Source: a virus. From it: DNA of 26,235 nt. The position numbers and the translations under genes are program-made. Positions 1-5,697 of the stretch are shown piece after piece; positions within the stretch are counted from its first letter, which is position 1; each line of letters opens with the position of its first letter. Under the pieces are notes generated by a model. The model saw nothing but the letters and a program-made list of their open reading frames with translations, had not been told where the DNA came from and searched no databases. Where the stretch lies: positions 1-26,235 of IMG/VR virus record IMGVR_UViG_3300031658_000099; one strand, given 5' to 3'.

Positions 1-214
1 GCGTTTGAAGATTCAGGAATTTCGAGAGTGTATTATCAAGCATGAAGAAGAACGGATCCCAATACTGGAGAGAATCAACAGCCACATCACACGCGGCAGC
101 GATTCCGACCGTGTGGCATTTGAACCTCAATCGATGGCAGACCTCAGAAGAAAACGCGATCCACTAAACATACCCGGATTAAATGAGCCTAAGCAAAGCA
201 AAGAAGAAACTTGA
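1..214 (+). CDS. 3' end of helicase-loader-like gene (duplicate view of 25566-26195)
   Basis: This open frame enters from the left edge and stops at 214. It encodes the same C-terminal residues (IQEFRECIIKHEEERIP...) as the complete gene at the right end of the window. It is therefore not a separate gene but the part of that gene lying past the circle join. Its last 32 bases overlap the start of the NinG-like gene in another frame. The single silent base difference at 127 leaves the protein unchanged. Confidence 0.9.
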   Translation, partial: RLKIQEFRECIIKHEEERIPILERINSHITRGSDSDRVAFEPQSMADLRRKRDPLNIPGLNEPKQSKEET

Positions 215-254
215 TACCGTCTTCTCTCAGTTCATACGTCTTCGCGGATGCAAT
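1..254. repeat. Terminal redundancy, left copy (genome wrap-around)
   Basis: Bases 1-254 are the same as 25982-26235 except for one position (T at 127, G at 26108). The difference is the third base of a proline codon and is silent. A protein-coding gene runs through the repeat at the right end and the next gene continues from the left end. The simplest reading is a circular or circularly permuted genome of 25,981 bp that was written out slightly past its starting point. Confidence 0.95.
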
Positions 255-581
255 GACGAAGGATGGGGAAACTGCTGGACTTGTGGTAGTTTGAGACGTT
301 GGCAAGATGTCGACTGCGGCCACTTCATAACACGGGCGAAGATGTCCACGCGATGGATGGAGACCAATTGCCAATTCCAATGTAAGCAATGCAACATGAA
401 CGGAGGGCAGCAATACGTATTTTCGAAGAAGCTCGACGAGTTTCACGGAGAAGGAACAGCGGAAGCAATCCTGATAGCAAGCAACCAGATACGCAAGTTC
501 TCCGTCCATGAGTTAGAAGAGATGTATCAATATTATAAAAAACGAGTCGATGAGATTAAAGAGTCGCGAGGCATGGGATGA
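183..581 (+). CDS. ninG: NinG/Rap-like recombination nuclease
   Basis: The 132-residue protein has a cysteine/histidine pattern typical of the lambda NinG (Rap) family: C31-x2-C34, then CGHF at 45-48, then C67-x2-C70-N. NinG proteins are HNH-like nucleases that act on branched DNA (Holliday junctions, D-loops) during phage recombination and replication. Lambda NinG is longer, so this is a compact version. The ATG at 183 lies inside the end of the helicase-loader-like gene, and the gene ends inside the sigma-like gene. That placement fits a replication/recombination operon. Family assignment rests on motif recognition; a generic HNH endonuclease is the main alternative. Confidence 0.75.
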   Translation: MSLSKAKKKLDTVFSQFIRLRGCNDEGWGNCWTCGSLRRWQDVDCGHFITRAKMSTRWMETNCQFQCKQCNMNGGQQYVFSKKLDEFHGEGTAEAILIASNQIRKFSVHELEEMYQYYKKRVDEIKESRGMG

Positions 582-1035
582 GTTCCTCACACGGAACTAT
601 TCGAAACTTCTTTTCACCGCCCGTAATTGGACGGCTGAACCTAGCGACCTTGTACATCACACGTATCTTCGATGTATAGACAAACGATTTCCCGACGAAG
701 AAGATGAGAACCCTTTGGGGTATTTTATCCGAGCTATGTACAACGAAGCCACACGAGGACAATTCAAACAGATTTATCAAATAACAGATGCCATTCCCGA
801 AGAGAAAGAAGTCGAAACAGATTGGACAAAAGCAATCCAACGAGAGCAGATGCAACTCATCGTCGACCGCCTCAGTTGGTTCGACAGGACAACCTTTGGA
901 CTATATCTGCAAGGGTGGAACATGGCTGACCTATCTCGACGGACTGGGATTGGAGAGTCAGTTCTTTATCGCTCAATACACGAATCTAAAAAAATCTTGA
1001 AAGATGTTTTTCGTAACCGGTCAAAAGAGGAATGA
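550..1035 (+). CDS. Sigma-70-like transcription factor
   Basis: The 161-residue protein looks like a small two-domain sigma factor. Residues about 10-70 resemble sigma region 2 (LLFTARNWTAEPSDLVHHTY, then a helical stretch ending in YFIRAMYNEA). Residues about 105-155 resemble the region 4 helix-turn-helix (FGLYLQGWNMADLSRRTGI... VLYRSIHESKKIL). Such proteins direct RNA polymerase to new promoters or mimic sigma region 4. The gene sits between replication and packaging genes, overlapping NinG upstream and the cysteine-rich gene downstream. It is a natural candidate for switching on late genes, which is inference. An ArpU/RinA-type late regulator is an alternative description. Confidence 0.65.
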   Translation: MRLKSREAWDEFLTRNYSKLLFTARNWTAEPSDLVHHTYLRCIDKRFPDEEDENPLGYFIRAMYNEATRGQFKQIYQITDAIPEEKEVETDWTKAIQREQMQLIVDRLSWFDRTTFGLYLQGWNMADLSRRTGIGESVLYRSIHESKKILKDVFRNRSKEE

Positions 1036-1390
1036 CCGCCTCGCCATATGTAAGAGCTGCGAACACTTTGTAAAATCAACGAAGTCTTGCGGGCCATTAT
1101 TGACGGAAGCCTTTACAGATTCAAAACTCTGTGGATGCCATATGCCGACAAAGACACGGCTCAAAGTAGCATCGTGCGAGCTTGGGAAATGGGAGGCCGA
1201 AATAACGTCCGAGGATATAAACGAGATCCAAACCTTTCTCAAGACAGAAAACCAATTCAGAACGAACGGCCAACTGGCGAAACTTTACGCCAAAGCCACA
1301 GGAACAAACCAACAGCCTTCAAGCTGTTCTTCATGTAATAGAAGGATGCTCGAAGAATTACAAAAACTAGTAAACAATGCCAATAGGTAA
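1004..1390 (+). CDS. Cysteine-rich putative zinc-binding protein
   Basis: The 128-residue protein has an N-terminal cysteine cluster: C16-x2-C19, C29, CGC at 43-45, C58 followed by GKW. The pattern C..C...CGC.MP.KT.L...C..GKW is one I associate with small zinc-binding proteins of Bacteroidota phages. A second cysteine group (SSCSSC) lies near residue 108. It starts at an ATG inside the end of the sigma-like gene, giving a 32-base overlap, and overlaps the next small gene by 14 bases. No catalytic motif is visible. A role in transcription or DNA handling is possible from the neighbours but not shown. Confidence 0.7.
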   Translation: MFFVTGQKRNDRLAICKSCEHFVKSTKSCGPLLTEAFTDSKLCGCHMPTKTRLKVASCELGKWEAEITSEDINEIQTFLKTENQFRTNGQLAKLYAKATGTNQQPSSCSSCNRRMLEELQKLVNNANR

Positions 1391-1535
1391 CCCCAACGGA
1401 AAAGAGAATCAGTATCAATTTATGAATCGCTGCATGACGAGCGTAGTAGGAAACAGAGACTATCCTAACGAAGACCAACGCTGCGCGGTATGTGCTAAGA
1501 TGTGGGCTGATTATATCATGACCAAAGAGCTATGA
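1377..1535 (+). CDS. Small phage protein with FMNRCM...YP...QRCAVC motif (52 aa)
   Basis: This 52-codon frame fills the gap between its neighbours. It begins with ATG at 1377 inside the previous gene and ends in an ATGA overlap with the next gene at 1532. The protein contains FMNRCMTSVV and then YPNEDQRCAVCAKMW. This matches a recurring phage signature (F..RCM ... YP...QR.AVC...W) that I know from very small phage proteins and from N-termini of some head proteins. Its function is unknown to me. Two paired cysteines could bind metal. The motif and the tight start/stop coupling support it as real. Confidence 0.75.
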   Translation: MPIGNPNGKENQYQFMNRCMTSVVGNRDYPNEDQRCAVCAKMWADYIMTKEL

Positions 1536-1741
1536 GCTACACCCAATCAGAACGGAAAGAGATAGCGGAGAACATCCGTGAGTTCTTAAAGCAAGAGAAG
1601 AAGGAAGAGTTTTTCTTCATGACAAGAGGCAGAGAAGAACACCTTGTAAAACGAGAAAACGACCTAACTTGGTACGATCGCGACAGGTTGGAGAATGTCG
1701 CACGAGATGTAGAAGGCCGGATAACACATTTTGAAGGATGA
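1532..1741 (+). CDS. Hypothetical small charged protein (69 aa)
   Basis: The gene is held between two ATGA overlaps (1532-1535 and 1738-1741), which argues for translation coupled to both neighbours. The product is very rich in Glu, Lys and Arg (ERKEIAENIREFLKQEKKEE) and is probably helical. It has no cysteine cluster, membrane segment or catalytic motif that I recognise. It sits directly before the DNA methyltransferase and could be an accessory to it or an unrelated early protein. Confidence 0.6.
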   Translation: MSYTQSERKEIAENIREFLKQEKKEEFFFMTRGREEHLVKRENDLTWYDRDRLENVARDVEGRITHFEG

Positions 1742-2361
1742 AGGTTCTTGAATTATTTGCCGGCAGCCGAAGCATTAGTAAAGCGGCTATTGCTCAAGGA
1801 CACGAAACTTTTAGTCTTGATTTGAATCCATTTGAAGGAATCGATTATGTATGTGATATCCTCATGCTTGATATTAATCAAATACCGTGGCAACCTGACA
1901 TGATTTGGGCATCGCCTCCATGTACTGGGTTTTCAGTCGCGGCAATTGGACACCATTGGACAGGAGGCAAAAGAGCTTACATTCCAAAAACAGACACAGC
2001 AAAATTAGGAATGCAACTTCTTAGAGAGACGCTTCACGTCATTGATTGGTTTGAGCCAAAGGTCTGGTTTATTGAGAACCCACGAGGGTTAATGAGAAAG
2101 ATGCCGGAACTTGAAGGATACAATCGACATACTGTTACATATTGCCAGTACGGTGATACCCGTATGAAGCCGACAGATATTTGGACAAACTCCAAAACAT
2201 GGAAACCGAGAGCAATGTGCAAGAACGGATCACCCTGCCATGAGGCAGCACCAAGGGGAAGTAGGACAGGAACGCAAGGACTCAAAGGAAACTTCGAAAG
2301 AAGTAAAATTCCGGAAGAGCTTTGTTCTGAGATTATAAACACCGCATCTTTATCAATATGA
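1738..2361 (+). CDS. Orphan DNA cytosine-5 methyltransferase-like protein
   Basis: The 207-residue protein carries the landmarks of C5 DNA methyltransferases. The AdoMet-binding motif I is LELFAGSRS at 4-11. The catalytic SPPC loop ends at Cys62. ENPRG at 113-117 takes the place of the usual ENV. QYGDTR near 137 corresponds to motif VIII. It is shorter than most C5 enzymes (about 300 residues or more), with little room for a separate target-recognition domain. No restriction endonuclease gene lies nearby, so self-protection of phage DNA is the likeliest role. The first third looks visibly more A+T-rich, with many T-ending codons, than the flanking genes, which hints at a different origin. It overlaps both neighbours by ATGA. 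Confidence 0.8.
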   Translation: MKVLELFAGSRSISKAAIAQGHETFSLDLNPFEGIDYVCDILMLDINQIPWQPDMIWASPPCTGFSVAAIGHHWTGGKRAYIPKTDTAKLGMQLLRETLHVIDWFEPKVWFIENPRGLMRKMPELEGYNRHTVTYCQYGDTRMKPTDIWTNSKTWKPRAMCKNGSPCHEAAPRGSRTGTQGLKGNFERSKIPEELCSEIINTASLSI

Positions 2362-2579
2362 GAGCAGCACGCAAAGCGCTATTACACGCAAAGAACTTCC
2401 TTCTAATAACTGACAACTCGCAGGTGTTGCGTCTCCATGCCGGAGATGATCCCGCGTCTCTTTTACTTACAATGGCCGTACATAATGACGAATTCCGATA
2501 CACCCTTGAAGCCGTCCTCAACCAAGCTAATGAAACTCTCGACGCTGAAAGCGAATCCGAAGAACCCCCGATTGATTAA
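2358..2579 (+). CDS. Hypothetical small protein (73 aa)
   Basis: It begins in an ATGA overlap with the methyltransferase and runs into the ParB-like gene in another frame. The middle of the protein (HAKNFLLITDN...LRLHAGDDPASLLLTMAVHNDEF) has the alternating hydrophobic pattern of a folded small alpha/beta protein, and the tail is acidic (DAESESEEPPID). I do not recognise a family. The acidic tail is read from the same bases as the start of the ParB-like gene. Coupling to the upstream gene and the lack of any other candidate for 2362-2484 support it. Confidence 0.6.
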   Translation: MRAARKALLHAKNFLLITDNSQVLRLHAGDDPASLLLTMAVHNDEFRYTLEAVLNQANETLDAESESEEPPID

Positions 2580-2934
2580 AGACGACCGATTCCATAAACT
2601 CGTAAAGAGCATTGAGGAGTTTCCGGAGATGCTCGAAGCACGTCCAATTGTAGTCAACCCAGAGATGATTGTCATCGGAGGGAATATGCGATTCAAAGCG
2701 TGTAAAGCGGCAGGTCTAAAAGAAGCACCCGTGTACATGGCAACATGGGGAGAGACTAAAGACCGAGAGTTCATTATCAAGGACAACGTAAGCTCAGGAG
2801 AGAACGACATGGATATCATAGCAAACGAATGGGACGCGGCAGAGGTAAATCATTGGGGGTTGAATGTATGGGATCCACAAGAAGAGCCAGAAGAGAAAGA
2901 AGAGAAAGCAAAATGCGATTTATGCGGTAAGTAA
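2485..2934 (+). CDS. ParB/Srx-like N-terminal domain protein
   Basis: From about residue 16 the protein reads MKLSTLKANPKNPRLIKDDRF..LVKSIEEFPEMLEARPIVVNPEM.VIGGNMR, the ParB/sulfiredoxin-type nucleotide-binding fold with the GGNMR signature. IIKDNVSSGEND and a W-rich stretch (HWGLNVWDP) follow. The tail is acidic and ends in CDLCGK. In phages such proteins usually sit next to terminase genes and may be CTPases, nucleases or DNA-modification accessories; the actual role is not established here. The start is uncertain: ATG at 2485 is chosen, ATG at 2530 is where homology seems to begin, and 2437 is unlikely. The stop overlaps the next start as TAATG. Confidence 0.75.
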   Translation: MTNSDTPLKPSSTKLMKLSTLKANPKNPRLIKDDRFHKLVKSIEEFPEMLEARPIVVNPEMIVIGGNMRFKACKAAGLKEAPVYMATWGETKDREFIIKDNVSSGENDMDIIANEWDAAEVNHWGLNVWDPQEEPEEKEEKAKCDLCGK

Positions 2935-3281
2935 TGGAAGCGATAAAAGTGAACAATCCGAACACCCCTAAAAAGGAAGCAATGCTCGAAGCTCTTGAGA
3001 AGTCTTTGGGTATTGTATCAACCGCGTGCAAGATGGTAGACGTAGGAAGAACGTCTCACTACGAATGGATGAAGGCAGACCCCGACTATAAGAAAGCGGT
3101 GGACTCTATCCAAGACAGCGTCCTCGACTTTGCAGAATCGCACCTCTATAAACTCGTGAAGGAAGGCAACCCCGCAGCGACCATCTTCTTCCTCAAGACC
3201 AAAGGAAAGAAGCGAGGGTATATAGAACGGCAAGAGATAGAGGTAACCGAGAAGAAGCCTCTTTCGTGGCTCGATGAGTAA
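2934..3281 (+). CDS. Small terminase subunit (TerS)
   Basis: The 115-residue protein has an N-terminal helix-turn-helix (LEALEKSLGIVSTACKMVDV then GRTSHYEWMKADPDYKKAV). After it comes the helix and the AATIFFLKTKGKKRGY segment that is typical of small terminase subunits. TerS binds phage DNA at the packaging start and recruits the large subunit. Position immediately before and overlapping the large subunit (ATGAGTAA at 3274) confirms the assignment. The start is the TAATG overlap with the ParB-like gene. Confidence 0.85.
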   Translation: MEAIKVNNPNTPKKEAMLEALEKSLGIVSTACKMVDVGRTSHYEWMKADPDYKKAVDSIQDSVLDFAESHLYKLVKEGNPAATIFFLKTKGKKRGYIERQEIEVTEKKPLSWLDE

Positions 3282-4428
3282 ACTCGCTGCAACATATTAT
3301 CACGTCAAGAAATCAAAGGCGAAGATCCAAGTCCATCAAGGGGGAAGTCGTAGCGGAAAGACATTCTCCATCCTTACGGCACTCATAGAGCTTTGCAATA
3401 AGAACACGGGGCTCGTGATTACCATATGCAGAAAGACCTTCCCTGCACTTCGAGCGACAGCGATGAGGGACTTCTTCGAGATACTCAACCGCGAAGGACT
3501 CTATAACCCCGACCACCACAACAAGAGCGAAGGAACGTACCGACTATGGGGTAACATGATAGAGTTCATTTCAGTCGATATGCCCGCCAAGGTCAGAGGT
3601 AGGAAGCGGGACATCCTCTTCATTAACGAAGCCAACGAGATAAACCTTGAAGACTGGCGACAGCTCCTCCTCAGAACAACGGGAAGAGTATTAATCGACT
3701 TCAACCCATCAGACGAATTTCATTGGATATATGAGCAAGTTATCCCAAGAGAAGATGCGGACTTCTTTCAAACAACGTACAAGGACAACCCGTTCCTTCC
3801 GCAAAGCGTGGTCATGGAGATCGAACGATTTAAAGACGTGGACGAGAACTTCTGGAGGGTCTACGGACTCGGAGAAAGAGGAATCGCCACATCGACCATC
3901 TTCACCCATTGGAAAGAAATAGACCAAATACCAAATGAATACAGACTCCTCAACATCGGGCTTGATTTCGGATATACGAACGACCCTACCGCAGTCGTCA
4001 GAATCTACACCGACGGGCACGGATTCGCCGTCGACGAAATCTGCTATGCGACGAGACTCACTAATTCAGATATCGCGAAAATGCTCCGAGATAATCAAGT
4101 CAATCGAACTGATGTTGTTATATGTGACTCCGCAGAACCCAAGAGCATCGACGAGATACATGCTCACGGATTCAATACTCACGGAGCAAGGAAAGGACGT
4201 GACTCAATTAGAAGCGGAATATCGTTCCTCCACTCTCGCCCGCTTGCGGTCACTTCTCGAAGCGTCAACCTCATCAGAGAGCTACGCAACTACAAGTGGA
4301 AAGAAGACAAGAACGGGAAGCAACTAAATGAACCCGTCGATTCTTTCAATCACGCGATAGATGCGATGAGGTACGGGATTACATGGAATCAAACGAACCC
4401 GAACTTTGGCTCCTATGCTATCGGATAA
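3274..4428 (+). CDS. terL: Large terminase subunit (TerL)
   Basis: The 384-residue packaging motor has an ATPase domain and a nuclease domain. Walker A is GGSRSGKT at 23-30. Walker B is DILFINEANE at 113-122, with the catalytic Glu. The nuclease begins with LDFGYTNDP near 230 and continues with CDSAEPKS near 285 and SFNHAIDAMRYG near 365, which supply the metal-binding acids of an RNase H-like fold. Length and motifs fit the PBSX/Terminase_3 family. It docks on the portal (gene at 18334) and cuts concatemeric DNA. It is the last gene of its operon; the next gene has its own promoter. Confidence 0.93.
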   Translation: MSKLAATYYHVKKSKAKIQVHQGGSRSGKTFSILTALIELCNKNTGLVITICRKTFPALRATAMRDFFEILNREGLYNPDHHNKSEGTYRLWGNMIEFISVDMPAKVRGRKRDILFINEANEINLEDWRQLLLRTTGRVLIDFNPSDEFHWIYEQVIPREDADFFQTTYKDNPFLPQSVVMEIERFKDVDENFWRVYGLGERGIATSTIFTHWKEIDQIPNEYRLLNIGLDFGYTNDPTAVVRIYTDGHGFAVDEICYATRLTNSDIAKMLRDNQVNRTDVVICDSAEPKSIDEIHAHGFNTHGARKGRDSIRSGISFLHSRPLAVTSRSVNLIRELRNYKWKEDKNGKQLNEPVDSFNHAIDAMRYGITWNQTNPNFGSYAIG

Positions 4429-4458
4429 GGAAAAAAGTAAAGTTTTTCGTAAATTACG

Positions 4459-4489
4459 TCGAGGGAAAGGAAAAAAAGCCTTACATTTG
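4459..4489 (+). promoter_or_regulatory. Bacteroidota-type promoter, cassette 1 (TACATTTG)
   Basis: TACATTTG at 4482-4489 fits the -7 element TAnnTTTG of the Bacteroidota primary sigma factor. The expected -33 TTG is poor here (TCG at 4459-4461, 20 bases upstream). The element and the following leader match the stronger promoter at 22568 almost base for base (about 40 of 46 positions through ATGAAC), which is the main support. Confidence 0.65.
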
Positions 4490-4521
4490 TGTCAACAACA
4501 ACGAAACAAACACACACAGCC

Positions 4522-4791
4522 ATGAACGACCAAGCAATCTATAACGAACTAGCAAAAGAGAACGGAGCCTTTGGAATCACTTTAGCTTGCGGTAATGTCG
4601 CTTTGGAGTTCAACAGCAAGACGCGAGAAATTACAGGCCGTCGAATAGACGCAGTAGCGGCAAAGACGAAGACCCTAGCCACTGACTTAATGTTACTGAA
4701 AAAGACCTTTGCTTTTCAAACAACATACGCAGAAGCCTTGGAGCAGATTATGTCTGAGTACAACGAAAACACTATTTCATTTTGCCGATAG
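4522..4791 (+). CDS. Hypothetical small protein, cargo of cassette 1 (89 aa)
   Basis: The ATG at 4522 is preferred over an in-frame GTG at 4489 because 4489 lies inside the promoter, and because ATGAAC after GCAGCC is identical at the second cassette. The protein (FGITLACGNVALEFNSKTREITGRRIDAV...LEQIMSEYNENTISFCR) looks like a beta-strand pair followed by helices. I do not recognise it, and it does not resemble the gene in the equivalent place of cassette 2. There is no Shine-Dalgarno sequence; the leader is rich in A and C. Its stop overlaps a GTG-started short peptide (TAGTG at 4789-4793). Confidence 0.65.
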   Translation: MNDQAIYNELAKENGAFGITLACGNVALEFNSKTREITGRRIDAVAAKTKTLATDLMLLKKTFAFQTTYAEALEQIMSEYNENTISFCR

Positions 4792-4862
4792 TGAATGAGC
4801 CTGAATGGTTTCAGCAGGTACTTGACCGCACCAACCAAACCGAATCCTTTCTTCTATCTTAA
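4791..4862 (+). CDS. NEPEW short peptide, copy 1 (23 aa, GTG start)
   Basis: GTG overlaps the stop of the previous gene (TAGTG), mirroring the TAATG/TGATG couplings elsewhere in this genome. The product contains NEPEWFQQVLDRTNQTE and is nearly identical to the start of the frame at 22910 (NEPEWVQQVLDRTEQTK). Between the copies AAT/AAC, GAG/GAA and CCT/CCC differ only at third positions, which indicates selection on the peptide. It ends two bases before a terminator hairpin. Function is unknown. No ATG is available, so weak or coupled translation is likely. Confidence 0.55.
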   Translation: MNEPEWFQQVLDRTNQTESFLLS

Positions 4863-4863
4863 C

Positions 4864-4887
4864 AGCCCCTCACGGGGCTTTTTTTTT
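4864..4887 (+). terminator. Rho-independent terminator after cassette 1
   Basis: A perfect six-base-pair stem AGCCCC/GGGGCT closes a TCAC loop and is followed directly by nine T residues. It separates cassette 1 from the late operon. Confidence 0.92.
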
Positions 4888-5043
4888 GTCCTAACTTTCC
4901 AGACACGCAAACCCGCAAAATCTCCGTGAATTATCCGCAAACACGCACGATTCACGCAAACACGCATTTCTCACGCATTTTTCACGCATTCCCGTATCGT
5001 ATGGGATTAGGTAAGGAAACCAATCAAATTAAGTTAGTATCAT
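4888..5043 (+). promoter_or_regulatory. Non-coding region before the late operon with phased CACGCA repeats
   Basis: CACGCA occurs six times, starting at 4904, 4942, 4953, 4961, 4972 and 4983. Several steps are 11 bases, about one DNA turn, and the related CCGCAA occurs at 4913 and 4935. An imperfect dyad CCCGTA-TCG-TATGGG lies at 4991-5005, and an A+T-rich stretch leads to the ATG at 5044. No TAnnTTTG promoter is visible. The region may hold the late promoter and its activator site, or an origin or packaging element; the sequence alone does not decide. Confidence 0.6.
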
Positions 5044-5697
5044 ATGGAACTCAAGCTCCCTCATAGATGGTCAGACCTTTCACTCGGTGAACTCCAGGTG
5101 ATGATGACCTCAGAGAATCCCCTCGAAAGAGTTTCTGCTTGCTCAGGTAAGTCTGTCGAACAACTGCGGAAGATGCCTCAGAAGCTCTTGGAAGCCGCAG
5201 GAGAGCACATCGACAACCTACTCACCCAAGAGACTGCCCGATTCGAGAAAGTCCTTACAATGGACGGTAAGCGATTGGGCTTTATCCCCGATTGGGACGC
5301 ATTTACTGCGGGCGAGTGGATAGACCTTGAAACCTACCTCGAAGACTTCTGGAAGAACGCTCACAAAGTGATGTCGATTCTATACCGTGAGGTGACTTAT
5401 GAGATTGGAGAGAGCTACGAGATACAGAAATACACAGCTAAAGAAGATGCATCGCTATTTGAGGAGATGCCTGCGGATTTGGTATCGGGTACGCTGCTTT
5501 TTTTTTGGACTACCAGAAACGAACTGCTGCATTCTATTCAGTCCTCTTTACTTCGGGTGGCGGAGGAAGCGACCCGGTTGGCGAAAAGTGGGGATGGTAT
5601 CACATACTCTACACCCTCGCAGGAGAAAACGTCCTCAAGATGGACTCGATTACGTCGCTACCTGTCCAAGTTGTTTTTCAGCACCTCGCATATTTAA
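5044..5697 (+). CDS. Tail assembly chaperone, gpG-like (zero frame)
   Basis: The 217-residue frame begins MELKLPHRWSDLSLGELQ, with SVEQLRKMPQKLLEAA, LGFIPDWDAFTAGEWIDLE and a later LVSGTLLFFW segment. This order matches a family I recall from Bacteroidota phages beside tail genes. Tail assembly chaperones bind the tape-measure protein during tail building. A run of nine T residues at 5498-5506 offers a -1 slip into a second frame with convincing coding character, as in lambda G/GT. Beyond the slip the zero frame continues for 63 codons, so this stretch would be read in two frames. A homopolymer sequencing error is the main alternative. The start is the first ATG after the non-coding region. 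Confidence 0.65.
   Translation: MELKLPHRWSDLSLGELQVMMTSENPLERVSACSGKSVEQLRKMPQKLLEAAGEHIDNLLTQETARFEKVLTMDGKRLGFIPDWDAFTAGEWIDLETYLEDFWKNAHKVMSILYREVTYEIGESYEIQKYTAKEDASLFEEMPADLVSGTLLFFWTTRNELLHSIQSSLLRVAEEATRLAKSGDGITYSTPSQEKTSSRWTRLRRYLSKLFFSTSHI
5498..5506 (+). other. Candidate -1 ribosomal frameshift site (T9 run)
   Basis: In the zero frame the codons are CTT-TTT-TTT-TGG. A T-TTT-TTT heptamer at 5499-5505 lets both phenylalanine tRNAs slip back one base and continue as TTG-GAC-TAC. The -1 frame is open from 5463 to the stop at 5727-5729 and has no ATG before its conserved-looking part. Nine T residues are also a classic place for sequencing indels. Confidence 0.6.

Noticed and set aside
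1-254. True linear direct terminal repeats
   Set aside because: A gene continues in frame through the join and the copies differ at one base, so a circular or permuted genome read past its start explains the data better.
189-509. Long open frame on the minus strand
   Set aside because: It is the shadow of the NinG-like gene. Like other minus-strand frames here (556-855, 2463-2819, 7269-7661, 15896-16246) it has no recognisable protein pattern and lies fully under a better + strand gene.
2437-2484. Upstream ATG of the ParB-like gene
   Set aside because: The added residues (MPEMIPRLFYLQWPYI) show no family character and would extend the overlap with the preceding gene.
3935-4327. Plus-strand frame inside the large terminase gene
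   Set aside because: It is Ser/Thr-rich with no motif and is fully contained in TerL, whose nuclease motifs are intact.
4904-4988. CRISPR-like repeat array
   Set aside because: The repeat is only six bases with 2-5 base gaps in the densest part. There are no spacer-length intervals and no cas genes.
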